Part shown: piece by piece, positions 41,401-52,162 of the stretch
How the letters are laid out: each line of letters begins with the position of its first letter
How positions within the stretch are numbered: position 1 is the first letter of the stretch
Position numbers and translations under genes: made by a program
NCBI GenBank assembly: GCA_002633025.1
Contig: NMRB01001776.1
Span: forward strand, 65,815 to 129,814
Direction of reading: 5' to 3'
Source of the DNA: Notospermus geniculatus
Lineage: Eukaryota; Nemertea; Pilidiophora; Heteronemertea; Lineidae
Length of the DNA: 64,000 nt
The notes under the pieces: generated by a model
What the model was told of the DNA's origin: nothing
Database searches by the model: none
Seen by the model: the letters and a program-made list of their open reading frames with translations, nothing else

Positions 41401-42525
41401 CACGATATTGACTTACAAACTAAGACATCCAATCGTGGATCCAAAAGGAGATGATTATTTCAGAAGGACGTGCGTCACAATCAATTAAAAACCTTGCGTG
41501 CTAACGCTGAAAACTGCCAACCTTGCAGAACGTCATGAAGTAACCCTTCAAGAACAAAATGTGTTTTAGCTACGCTGGCCTTTAGTACGGTGAGACCGCA
41601 ACATCAATATTACGACTAATTAACTGGTGCCTTTTCCGATCCAAATGAGATTTTCTACAGTTATACACCTCTCGGAATAAGTATATGTACCAGTTTTCTA
41701 CCCCTCCCCCTTGCTTAATCAGTGACAAGTAGGGGAGAGTGGGTTAAAATGGCCCCTTAAGCTTTCAAATCAGTTTTTTGCCGTCAAGATGAACTGAATG
41801 AGCTTGGGTCAACGTGTTTTGAAATGTTTTTTCATTAATAAATGTAATGACCCTTGAAATATAGTGCCAAGATTAACCATATACTGTTGATGACCAAGAG
41901 AAAAAACGTGCCTGTCAGCCTATGAGGAAAAGTGTCCCCAACCATTGGGGCAAAACGGTGAAACATGATTAAACATTGTGGGTGGGTTACTGATCAAGGA
42001 AAAAACCGCAGATGTGATTCTTATACTAAAAAGAACTGTTTATTCTAACAGTTAACATTATTCTAACAGTTAACAAAAAACAAACATAAAAATAGATACA
42101 ATAGACAACCCTGGGGCCATATTCACCAGCCCTTGCAACTTTGCGTGCACGCAGGTGCATTGTTTGGCTTCACATGCCCTATTCAAAATACCCTATGCGA
42201 AAATACCCGTGATCTTTAAGGTCAGACGGGGTGAAACCACGAAATTCGTAATTCTCCAAGTTATCCTGACAATACAGGGAGTGCAACTGGAATATGTAAC
42301 AGCCGCACCTGATTCACTGGATGTCCTATTTCAGCAGGGGTTTGTGTGAGTGGATGAAGAGGAGCGAGGTAAAAACCGCTGCTGTGGGAGGATGACCGGA
42401 CCAATGCAAAAGAAACTTGGTGCTCAATCAAGAATGAATGATCCGCTTTGTACATTGGATTGGGCCGTAGTGACACCTATTGGTGAACTCACTGACAGCT
42501 CCTATTGATGAACATGCCTCATCAC
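41401..42525. other. Unassigned; half of a GGGGTAAAATGGCCCC element
   Basis: At 41729-41758 ggggagagtgggttaaaatgg and following ccccttaagc match the left end of the element at 51115-51707, but no right end is found nearby. At 42417-42510 a tract shared with 55702-55805 (tggtgctcaatca .. gctcctattgatg) occurs. No gene is supported. Confidence 0.4.
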
Positions 42526-42890
42526 AACCTCGTTCCCAGGGGTCGTTCGCTTTCTGACAATATGGCGGTCGCGTCACTAACCCCTGGCATCAGCATTGGA
42601 TTTAACGCACGTGATTGGTTGACGGGAAACCGTCGAATATATCCAAGAATATACCCAAAGAAATTTTCAAAATATTTTGGATCAAACCAGAAGGTTATCC
42701 AGGTTTGATGATTGTTTGTAAAAAGAATTTTAAAAAGCACAAGTAAGTATTTCAAATTGATTATTTTGACTCGTGCTGCCACCTATACTTAGTCTAAGAT
42801 TCCTGGATTATTAACCGAAGCTGATTCCAGGGGTTAGTGAGCGAGTGGTCCGAGGTTGTCTGAGCGAACTATACCCCTGGGGACGAGGTT
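42526..42890. mobile_element. AACCTCGTTCCCAGGGG hairpin element
   Basis: aacctcgttcccaggggtcg .. cactaacccctgg is paired with ccaggggttagtg .. cccctggggacgaggtt. A related end occurs at 38785. Confidence 0.65.
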
Positions 42891-43108
42891 GGCCTCATCA
42901 AGAAGACTCGCCACAGACAAGCCTGACGGTACTACCATGACTACGATCAAGTTTCCGGCGTGAGTTTGCTTCGACACTCCATCGCACAAATCCTTCGACA
43001 TTTTATAGTTTGGGATTTTGGAAGTACCTCCACACTGGGGAATCAGTACTGCGCGAAGCCGTGCGATCGCCGTATTCCGAGTCCGCGTTTCCAAACCTCC
43101 GTGTCAAA

Positions 43109-43185
43109 ATGGCTGACTCGGAAGAAAATGAACAGGACAGGCTACAAAAATCGAACACAGGAGAGAGAAATGTCATCGAATCTGA
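43109..43185 (+). CDS. Predicted first coding exon, left arm
   Basis: ATG starts 25 codons (MADSEENEQDRLQKSNTGER, then NVIES and two bases) ending at a perfect donor GTAAGT (43186). It is acidic and hydrophilic with no recognised domain. The exact same 77 bases are present on the minus strand of the right arm. No partner exon was identified, so its protein is unknown. Confidence 0.45.
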
Positions 43186-43639
43186 GTAAGTAAGGCGTAC
43201 AGTCGGATCTCAGTGGTCTACTGCTGCTCTCCGAGAAATTTGGTGTTGTAACTCATTTTCGTTAGCGAGTTTGAGCTGTAAAACCGGCGCGGTGTCATTG
43301 CTGAAAAAATTGCACCGGCGTCCCCCGTCCACGTCATGACCGTGTGGCGTGTAGGCCTACCTACATCCCGTAGCTATATATCATGATGATGCAGCCTATG
43401 AGTATTACAACAGTAACAAGTCTACAGCATGTTAGGCCTACGGTACACGTGGTACAAAAGTTCTTGCATGATAAGACCGTGGTCTCGACTAGGCCTACGG
43501 TCGACGCCGGTGCCATTTTTTCAGCAATGACACCGCGCTGGTTTTACAGCTCAAACTCGTTAACGAAAATGAGTGACAACACCAAATTTCTCAGAGAGCA
43601 GCAGTAGACCACTGAGATCCGACTGTACGCCTTACTTAC

Positions 43640-43716
43640 TCAGATTCGATGACATTTCTCTCTCCTGTGTTCGATTTTTGTAGCCTGTCCTGTTCATTTT
43701 CTTCCGAGTCAGCCAT
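43640..43716 (-). CDS. Predicted first coding exon, right arm
   Basis: Identical 77 bases to 43109-43185, on the opposite strand, with the same GTAAGT donor. The two predicted exons face each other across the loop, so both cannot be transcribed far without running into the other. Confidence 0.45.
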
Positions 43717-44033
43717 TTTGACACGGAGGTTTGGAAAACGCGGACTCGGAATACGGCGATTGCACGGTTTCGCGCAGTACTGATTCCCCAGCGTGACCTC
43801 CTAAGACTTCGATGCCGGTGTGAAGGGAAAGAATGTCCTAGGAAAAAGTGTCCTGGGAACAAAAGATCCCTATTGTTACATTCTAATCCCTGGCAATTGG
43901 TTTCTATACCCGTGCCGCTTAATCCGTCATTCAACAATAGAAGTGGACACTTTTTACAGGGTGACACTTTTTACTGCTACACCGGTTCACGGAAATCTCT
44001 AAAATTATCGCTCAAGCTTCACCACTCAAGGAA

Positions 44034-44806
44034 ACGAAATGGTCCATGGACCATGTGCTCACCTGGGTGAATGTACCAGAAGAACAAATGACGAATGTTA
44101 AATCCCAATGTTCCGGGGCAAGCCTTGAGTTCCAGGTACACAGGTTACCCAGACACCTGATCACACCAAGTCAGAAGATATTAGGTCAAATAGCCACAAA
44201 ACATGCCACCAAATGACAAAATTTTGAACTTCGACCTCAGTGGCCTTGAAAAGTAGGTCAAATCAAAAACCTGTTACATGTCATGTATCCCCATTAGATG
44301 CACCTATGATGAAAATTTGGAGACGATCCAGACGTTAGTTTAGGAATTATTTGAATTTGAGTTTTCATTTTTGCCACCTGGTGGCCAAAGCCAAGAATCA
44401 AATCGAACTGAAACTTGGTGTCATAGGCCAACTGACATAGGGCTGTATATGTACCAAGTTTCAGGTCAATAGCCCAAGCACTTACGAAACATGCCAGCAA
44501 ATGGCAAGATTTCGGACTTTGACCTATGTGACCTTGAAAAGTAGGTCATATCACAAACCCATCAGGTATGTCATGTATCCTCATTAGATACACCTATGAT
44601 AAATATTTGGACACGATCCAGTCATCATTGGTCATTACTTCAGGAGTTACAGTATTGCACTTTTGGTGTTTGGCGTTTTGGCCACCTGGGGTCGTATGCA
44701 TAAAAGTGGAATAAGCTTATTCCAGGTATAACCTAACGTTATAACATTAAGTTAAACCTGGAATAAGCTTATTCCACCTTTATGCATACGGGCCCTGGTG
44801 GCTAGA
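44034..44806 (+). mobile_element. AGCTCACC repeat element, tail-less copy
   Basis: It starts gaaatggtccatggaccatg and gctcacctgggtgaatgtacc, and continues with ccacctggtggccaa boxes and the gttaggaattatt stretch. It ends without a GACGACG tail near 44806. A hairpin MITE (44690-44794) is inserted in its last box. Confidence 0.75.
44690..44794. mobile_element. GGCCGTATGCATAAA hairpin MITE with CTGG duplication
   Basis: The 105-bp hairpin (tcgtatgcataaaagtgg .. ccacctttatgcatacg) is flanked by CTGG at 44686-44689 and 44795-44798. The target would read gccacctggtggc, as in other copies of the host repeat, so the duplication is exact. Confidence 0.85.
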
Positions 44807-44839
44807 TAGATAGATGCAGTTCTTGAAACGGACCGTGTG

Positions 44840-45195
44840 AAACTAATATAACTATAGGCAATATTATAAAATTCAACGTATTGGTTAACCAGGACAATAT
44901 ATAAATGTATTCGTAGCACAGTACTCCGTAAAATATTTCCTAATAAAACTGCGCTGTCTGCCACAGCCATAGCTCTGAGAAGAATCGAGTTTGACGTATA
45001 TGGCCTCTCACGGCCGAGTACTATAAAGGAGAGACAATTCCCTACCAGGCCGAGAGGCACGATGATCAGTGTCAGGTGAACTTGCAGGATGAGTCGAAGG
45101 TACCGCCTTGAATTGCTTAAAGATTTCATTCTGTAGCCTGACAGACATCTCACCGCGCGGATTACCGGGGCTGCTGTACTGGTCTGAGTTATCAT
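44840..45195 (-). CDS. GPCR-like first exon (TM1-TM2), minus strand
   Basis: From the ATG at 45195 the frame encodes an N-terminus, then a TM1-like segment with LIIVPLGLVGNCLSFIVLG (conserved GN), a short basic turn RERPYTSNS, and TM2 with LLRAMAVADSAVLL (the N/A..AVAD.. pattern of class A receptors). It then goes on through LVNQYVEFYN without a clear donor site. The pattern is that of invertebrate FMRFamide-receptor-like GPCRs. The later exons (TM3-7) were not found in the window, which has room for them on the minus strand only among repeats. It may be a fragment. Confidence 0.6.
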
Positions 45196-45504
45196 GGTTA
45201 TATCATCCCTTATTTCTGTTAGCTGATTAGACTAAGTTGTGCAACATTACATATACATGTACCTACCTATAGTGTCATATCAATCAGTGAAACCTCCATC
45301 TGTCACATTGAGTATTCAACTCCATGATTTTACTGAATCTAGAATTTCTCCTGACAAAAGTGGGAAGACTGACAAGAGAGACCAGTTCTTTATAATTTGC
45401 ACACTTTAGGTCGTCTCGCCTCCCTCTTGTCGGTGATCCAATCTCTGAATGGTGAAAAATGATGACAATTCACTAAATACAGACTTGGACTTGCATCGCA
45501 GTAA
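45196..45504. other. Unassigned sequence upstream of the GPCR-like exon
   Basis: No gene or repeat recognised. It may contain the promoter of the minus-strand exon. Confidence 0.3.
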
Positions 45505-45513
45505 GGGTGGGTC

Positions 45514-45823
45514 TACACAGGCAAAATGACGTACATACGGCGGACGTACAGCTACTTTTATATCCGCCGTATAGTACAATGGATCATCCTCTGGACGTCC
45601 GGTGTACGTATGGCTTACGTACGGAAAAATATGTCCGCCGAGTATATGCCGTACGTATGGCATACGTACGGCATACGCCATATATCCCGCGTACATACGA
45701 CGACGTACATACAAATTGAATCTAGCTACTTTTATATACGGTATATATACGCAACCAGGACTGGCGGATGTATGCCGTATATACGCCATACGTCCGCCAG
45801 ATGTACGTCAATTTCCCTGTGTA
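45514..45823. mobile_element. TACACAGGCAAAAT MITE, palindromic ACGTACG-rich
   Basis: The ends tacacaggcaaaatgacgta and tacgtcaatttccctgtgta are complementary. It sits at a TA inside the left TIR of the outer element. The interior is made of cgtacggcatacg-type palindromes. It has the same terminal bases as the element at 49573-49869. Confidence 0.8.
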
Positions 45824-46046
45824 CACTAGAGCCGTTGCGCTGGCGCATGCGGCAACGCTCGCGTCATCGCATTTGTGCATGCACACACTATATGCGATTT
45901 TTAACTGCGATAGAAGGTGCGTTTGTGCATAAAAACTCGTAAAACGCAGTATATAAGCAGACGAAAAAATTTCTGATGTCCAATACAGCCATGGACGAGG
46001 AAGCAATAGATCTCGAGGTCGTCTATGGCATGATATTCGTTGCAAT

Positions 46047-46521
46047 ATTCAATTCTACAAAATATTTTTGTTCCAAAAATATATTCATTCATGAATGGTA
46101 AATAATCATTCATGAGTGGTAAATATTCATGAATGAATGAAAAATATTCATTCATGAAAAAAATATTTGTTCATGAAAGAAATTATTTATTCATGAAAAC
46201 AAATATTTGTTCATGACAAAATATTTGTTCATGAAAAAATATTTATTCATGAAAAATATTTGTTCATGAAAAAAATAGAAAGAAAGAAAAATTCATGAAT
46301 AAATATTTTTTTCATGAAAAATTTTTCTTTCATGAATAAATATTTTTTCATGAATAAAAAAATTTTTATGAACAAATATTTTTTTCATGAATAAATAATG
46401 TTTTTTCATGAACAAATATTTTTTTCATGAATGAATATTTACCATTCATGAATGAATATTTACCATAAATTCATGAATGAATATATTTTTGGAACCAAAA
46501 TATTTTGTAGTATTGAATATG
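46047..46521. repeat. 475-bp palindrome of TTCATGAA repeats
   Basis: Dozens of (a)aaatattTGTTCATGAAaa units occupy the left half, and their complements ttttCATGAACAAATatttt the right half. The outer ends are tattcaattctacaaaatat and atattttgtagtattgaata. The whole can fold into one hairpin. Confidence 0.8.
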
Positions 46522-47163
46522 AGTGGGTGAGAACCAGAGGCTACCATCTAGCATTTTGCTCAAAAATGAGTTAAGTGCATGTATTGCCTTCTGACATGGA
46601 GTAGTTTTTTCTGCCACAGTCTACTATAATGTAGTTCCATCAGTCACTCATAGGTGGCAGCACCTCACTTTCGTTTCCATGTGAAACTCAACAGTTGTGG
46701 GGCCAGACCCTACCAACTACATTTCAAATCCAAGATGGCAGCCCCCAGTGCCACGTGGGTCATCTTATACTACCAAAAAAATGAGGCTTCAGGACGTTGT
46801 CAACCAGCTTGATGAGGAAAAACTGTCTACTGATTCACCTCATTATCAGAACTTGGCAGATGCACCAGACGCAACTTCAAACATGCTATTGTATTGCTAT
46901 CCACAGTCAGAGTTCAGGACCTTGGCAAATTTGTTGGTGCCAGAACCTACTATCTCACTAAAATTGCCCAAAACACATTCTTTTGGCAAATATTTTTGGC
47001 TTGTTTTTTTTATGGATACATAACATGAACTATAAACTATCTTTATCCAAAAATATAAAAAATCTGACAATCCTCTGAACTTAGAGAAATAAAAAACTTT
47101 GGAGCTGTTTTTCTCAAAAAATGAAATTTGTGGGTTAGTAGACTCTGGTTCTCACCCACTCAT
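46517..47163. mobile_element. GAGTGGGTGAGAACCAGAG TIR element
   Basis: atgagtgggtgagaaccaga and tctggttctcacccactcat are complementary. It contains a 108-codon open frame (46697-47023) with no recognised domain, which I do not call a gene. Confidence 0.65.
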
Positions 47164-47553
47164 ATTGCAACGAATATCATGCCATAATCGAGGAAGATGA
47201 ACTGGTGGCTTTGATGACGTTGGTTTGGGGCGGAAACCCACGGACTGTTGGCTCCATCCCATGCTAGGCAAAAGAAAAAGGAAACGAGAATTTTTCAAGA
47301 CAATTCCAGAGCTAAAAGAACACGATGGCCAGAAAAATGTGGTCTTCACCTTCTCAAGGTAATGCGTTGGCCTGTGCAGCGCGTTAAAAATTGGGAAATT
47401 TCCAATTCTTGCGGCAACGTAAAGCGATAACGCAACCGATACCAAACGCAACGCAACGATGTGGTCAACCATTAGTTTTTCTATTGGTTCAATTTTTGCG
47501 ACGACGGATATGCGCGAACGCATTGCGATGACGGCTCTAGTGTATACCCACCC

Positions 47554-48135
47554 TTAGGCTGGGTTTAGGGTAGGGACACACCTAACGCGATTCGCATGCG
47601 ATTGGGCGACGCATGCGTCAAAACCTTTGTTTGCGTGCAGTGCGGCGGAAAATAACAAGGGCGTTGCCGCATGCGTCATCGAATCGCGTTAGGTGTGTCC
47701 CTATCCTAACATAGAGCCACACGATACACGATCACTCGACACGGTACGTTGATATACGCGTGTGTTGATTAACTGACAATGGATTTTCCAATCTGCCGTT
47801 TACATTCGTCTATACGCGTGGGGTTACGTAGAGAGTGGAGTATATACACGTTTTGAAGAGAACGAGCATGCTCGTTCTTTCAGGCGTGTGCTGACTTCGT
47901 GGGAAGATCTCGCGTTGTTTCGAAGTACGGAGATGGGCATTTAGGATGTTTCCTCATCAAATATCACGTCCTTTCTTATTTGCATCACGAAATGCATGAT
48001 ACCTAATGAAAATAATGCCAAAATTCGAGGCATCGTTCAAATGATAGAGACACGATGAAGGCCTATGTAAACCGCCGTGTTGGCGTGTCGTAATATCTTC
48101 CGTGTATCGACACGCTCTATGTAAACCCAGCCTTA
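47554..48135. mobile_element. TTAGGCTGGGTTTA TIR element with nested MITE
   Basis: The left end ttaggctgggttta..acatagagc is split by 47568-47706. The right end gctctatgtaaacccagcc matches the whole. A subterminal cgatacacg/cgtgtatcg also pairs. It abuts the previous element, sharing TTA. Confidence 0.7.
47568..47706. mobile_element. GGGACACACCTAACGCG hairpin MITE
   Basis: gtagggacacacctaacgcg and cgcgttaggtgtgtccctat are complementary, with cgattcg/cgaatcg continuing. It is inserted in the left TIR of 47554-48135. Confidence 0.8.
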
Positions 48136-49572
48136 GAGCCAGTTTGGACGCTTAGTACGTGAGCACTTGAAATATACTGATGGTAATCTGTCTTTTGAAC
48201 CTTAGTTGCATTAACCACACCATTAGGTAATTTTCTTTTGCATTCGAGATCAAGTCAGCTTGTGGCTGTAAACTGAAACATCTAATCATCATATACCTTC
48301 AACGATAGGTGAGTAGGCGTAATTATGTACGAAATAGACTGCCCCAATCTAAAATGAATTCATCGTTAACAGCCATTTTCGTGTGGTTAATTGCTTAATG
48401 TGTTCCATAAAGCCTTACTTCCAGTTAACACTTGCGGAGCAAAACATAGGCTACTACATGTACTGTACAGTCATGTACAGTCTGATACTTTGAATATTGG
48501 GCAATTCTCCGGTAACAGAATTACAAATTAGAGCAAAATTTAGTCATATTTTTAGCTCCTACCCTTATCTGGCTAATACGACAGAAACGAAATCAGTCAT
48601 ATCCTGGGCACATCAGTCCAAAATATATTTGAACACGTTCAATCCCAGTCTACAATTCAAGCTTAAGGAGCAGTGTTGCCCACTTTTCATGCTTTTGTTG
48701 GTAACGGAATTAATCAGACAAACAGTGCAAAACAGTCACCAACTTTCAATAAATTCTTACACAATAGGCCTACCCACAGAACGTATGATTACAATAACAG
48801 CATGATAATACAGCTTAGGTTGTAAATTCTTAGTTCAGATATTAACCACCATCAAATCTTTCAACACCTACGAGAAATTAACATTTCTAAAGACAGTGCA
48901 TGGTAACGGAATTACAAAAATTTACTTCCGAAAAGAAGGCTTCAAAGTCATATTCATCCCAACCGTATTATGTTGTACTTGTCCATTGTTCCTCAATCAA
49001 ATCCTGTAGATGTGAAATCAACCAACGCACCAAGGTTTTCCCCGATGTACTCTGAGATATGGGGGGCTAAAGAAGGGTCCCAAAACTAGGTCATGTCAGG
49101 ACATTCTGTGCAAAAAACATGAATTTTAATTTTCGTGGATTTATCTTGCCTTATAACTGTAAATACTTCACATTATAATTTCCAGCAGTGTTGCCTGAAT
49201 CTCCTAGATTTTTTTCAGATATGCACGGGTTGTAATATCAAAGGTGAAAATAAAAATTTGATTTTGTAATATCCATTCTCTACTGGAGAATTGCCCTATT
49301 TCAAATACTACTGGGCCAATTTAAACACGGTTTGTTGCACATGAAAATATATCTTTTTGGTCATATTTATGCATCAAAATTTTTGAAATTTGAAAATATC
49401 GTAATTATGTAATAGCTCATCAGAAAAAAAACACTAAAATTCAAACTTCTCATTATGTAATATTTTTGTGATTTTTGTTGCAGATGTGATAGAGTGGAAC
49501 TTTAGGGTATAGGAAGTTGGTTCCTAGTTCCTAGTACCTTATTCAAAATTGCCCCAATAGGGAACTAGTAAA
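48136..49572. other. Unassigned, with a copy of the 56.5-kb subrepeat
   Basis: About 49295-49500 (caaatactactgggccaat .. gctcatcagaaaaaaa .. tttttgttgcag) matches the units at 56570 and 57085 within the mariner-like element. The rest is AT-rich with no gene recognised. Confidence 0.45.
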
Positions 49573-49869
49573 TACACAGGCAAAATTTTTCATCATGGGA
49601 TTTATATAAATTCTATATAAATTTTATATAAGCAATTTTATATAGTTTGTATATAAAATTAATATAACATAAAATCTATATAGTATTGCCTATATAGATA
49701 TTAAAAATAGAATCCACGTAAAATTTATATAAATATGTGAGATATAATTTTTCCTATATAAATTTTATGCAGGCAAAATTTTATATAAAATCTATATAGT
49801 GCGTACAGTGTATATAGATTTTTTTTTTTTTTCTATATAAAATTTATATACAAAAATTTTGCCTGTGTA
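49573..49869. mobile_element. TACACAGGCAAAAT MITE, AT-rich
   Basis: The ends tacacaggcaaaattttt and aaaaattttgcctgtgta are perfect complements bounded by TA. The interior is almost wholly tatataaatt-type sequence. The shared 14 terminal bases link it to 45514-45823. Confidence 0.85.
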
Positions 49870-49924
49870 GAATGGTTATTGTTGTGTTAGTTGCCGCTTA
49901 ATCCGTCAGGAGGGAAACAATAAG

Positions 49925-50890
49925 AATGAAATGGCCAGGGCCATTGTGCTCACCTCTGTGACAGAGTATGAAGTGTGAGTAGCCTGATACACGGAATGGT
50001 GAAGGATTAGTGCAGAAACATCGTAACATTTACTACCGATGAGATATGGCGAAAGTCAATTTTTCAAGATGGCCGCCTGGCAGCCATGTTGAAGTCCAAT
50101 CGAACCGAAATTTGGCATATAAGTAGACGGTACCAAGACACATATTTAGGCACGGTTAAAGCATCCTAGCTCCCACTATTTATGAGGTGTGGGTCGAAGT
50201 CCATTTTTCAAGATGGCTCCCTGGCGGCCATATTTGACGTCGAATCTGACTGAAATTTACCATATATTTATATGGTACCTAGATACATATTTTGACAACG
50301 TTAAAACATCCTACCTACTCCTATTTATAAAATGTGGGTCAAAGTCCATTTTTCAAGATGGCTTCCTGGCGGCCATATTTGATGTCCGATCGGGTTGAAA
50401 TTTGGTGCATTCGTGTAGGGTGCCTAGATATATCTTCACACCAAATCACAACACTCTATGTCAAATAGCAATGAAATGTGCCACCAAACAGTGAATTTTG
50501 AACTTTGACCTCTGTGACCTTGAAAAGTAGGTCAAATCAAAAACCCGGGATTTATGTGATGAAGTCTCATCAGAGGAACCCACCATAAAAGTTTCGTGGT
50601 TCTAGCTAACCGCATTCAGGAGATACGGCCAAAAGAAGGTTTTCGCAAAGCGCCCCCTACAGGCCAGAGTGTACAAGCAGCAGCGCTAAATTTCGGTCCA
50701 GAGATAGTTTTTACCATAGGGTACCTGTACACCAAATTTCAAGTTTGTAACCCAAGCGGTTTAGAAACGTGCCACCCCTGTTAACGACGACGGACGACGA
50801 CGACGACGACGACGGACGACGACGACGACGGACGACGACGGACGACGGACGACACACCATGGGAGAAGCTCACCTCACAGAGGTGAGCTA
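49925..50890 (+). mobile_element. AGCTCACC/GACGACG repeat element, complete copy
   Basis: From gaatgaaatggccagggcc (with gccattgtgctcacctctg) to (GACGACGGA)n and agctcacctcacagaggtgagcta. It is uninterrupted over 966 bp and close to 29393-30662. It is the best reference copy of the family in the window. The ends carry an imperfect inverted repeat (gctcacctctgtg / cacagaggtgagc). Confidence 0.8.
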
Positions 50891-51114
50891 AAAACACAGA
50901 AATACGGGGAACACTGATCGACGTTACACCTGTAATGGCTGGGAATTCTGAACATGTCTGTTAATTATTGTACTAATACTATTGTAAAGAAATGAGAGGC
51001 GCTGTCAGTGGGTTGTTATAATGCGATCACATCTTGGTAGCAAGGCCAACAAGTATAATTCATTCAATCAGGCCAACCAAGTAATCTTAGCCCTAAAAAC
51101 GTTTGTGGCAGGTG

Positions 51115-51707
51115 ATAGAGGGCGTGGGGTAAAATGCCCCCTTAAGCTTCCGTTACATAGAAGTATACGCTATACGAAAACGCCGGATAACAATGGCTTC
51201 ACGGTCGTCAATCTTCGGCAAGCCTTTGTTAACCGGTGTTTTCGTATACCGTATACTTCAATGTAAAGGAAGCCTAAAGGGGTAAAATGGCCCCGTATGC
51301 CAATTTGCCCCAGCACAAGTGGGCCATTTTGCCCCCATCTATAATTTCTACATAAACATGTCCATGAATGAAATTTGACAAATCGGACAGGAAGTTTAAC
51401 CTGTCATTTTTATCACCGATTTCTACCAACGAAGCAGGCAACACCACTCGAACTTGAGAGTAATGGTCCCACTATCAACACACTTTCTTCCGATACCTAC
51501 CGATAGATCAGGGCTGGAAGAATTTTTGAATTTCACACACTGCACAGAGTGAGTTGTGCAGCCACCGCCGGCATATTGTTATTGCCTGCTGTTGTGAAGG
51601 GGAAGAAGTACCATGCTTGTCAAAAAGATGGCAGCACCGCAAAGCTGGCATTCGAAAGGGTGGTCATTTTACCGGAGGGGGCCATTTTACCCCACTCTAC
51701 CCTAACC
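51115..51707. mobile_element. GTGGGGTAAAATGGCCCC TIR element with nested MITE
   Basis: The left gagggcgtggggtaaaatgc and right ccattttaccccactctacc are complementary ends. Other ggccattttacc words occur internally. The hairpin 51146-51273 is inserted near the left end. Confidence 0.65.
51146..51273. mobile_element. Hairpin MITE
   Basis: gcttccgttacatagaagta (and tacgctatacgaaaac) pairs with gttttcgtataccgtatact and ttcaatgtaaaggaagc. Confidence 0.75.
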
Positions 51708-52162
51708 CGGCCAGTTCTGGAATTTGTTCTGCTGAGAGTAGGCCTATAGCTTGAACGAATTACAGGAAAGGGGGCCATTTCATTTCCTGACTGTAATAAT
51801 GGCGAAATTAGAATATCATGTGTGGACCAGGGTAACAAAACAATTAAAAGGAAATCAAGACTACTCCGCTGACCAGCAAGGTCCAAGAATGCAACATGAC
51901 ACGAAGAACTAGCCGACACTAATGACCACCATTCCCGAAGCCAAAGAATCGAACCCACCAAAGCACTACTCCACTGACAACCAGTCAAAGAATCCAACCC
52001 ATTACCATATCCAAGCACTACCAGAATGAGTAGGCCTAGCCTGCTACTCTATGATAACGTAGAGAAGAGCAGACGTAAAAGTGTTTACATCATGACGTCA
52101 CTTTTCCTTCACACTTACAAAACGTAAAATTAAATGCCAGGTGAAAAAATTTCAACAGTTAC
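51708..52162. other. Unassigned sequence
   Basis: No repeat or gene recognised. A minus-strand frame of 132 codons crosses the end of the preceding TIR element and has no domain, so it is not called. Confidence 0.3.

Larger units (their letters stand above)
43031..43795. repeat. 765-bp palindrome with near-identical 292-bp arms
   Basis: The left arm 43031-43322 and right arm 43503-43795 are reverse complements with only a few differences, around a 180-bp unique centre. Each arm carries the same predicted first coding exon (43109-43185 plus; 43716-43640 minus). It could be a transposon with gene-derived TIRs, a recent inverted duplication or an assembly artefact. Confidence 0.85.
46024..47186. 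mobile_element. TIR element with TATGGCATGATATTCG ends
   Basis: tatggcatgatattcgttgc and gcaacgaatatcatgccata are perfect complements over 25 bp. Inside are the palindrome 46047-46521 and the element 46517-47163. No certain target duplication. Confidence 0.65.
45505..47553. mobile_element. Outer TIR element (GGGTGGGT ends) carrying three others
   Basis: The right end reads acggctctagtgtataccc, then acccTTA. The left end reads TAAgggtgggt and, after an inserted MITE, cactagagccgt. Together they give a TIR of about 22 bp. The interior on both sides of the inner elements (45960-46023 and 47187-47300) has a short acidic open reading (MDEEAIDLEVV; EEDELVALMTLVWGG) that might be a transposon gene remnant. 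Confidence 0.6.

Noticed and set aside
46697-47023. 108-codon frame inside the GAGTGGGTGAG element
   Set aside because: No domain, no splice sites and no second copy to test; not enough to call a gene.
47187-47480. Harbinger transposase or MYB-like gene remnant
   Set aside because: Only a short acidic stretch and a basic stretch are seen; no DDE or MYB motif can be pointed to.
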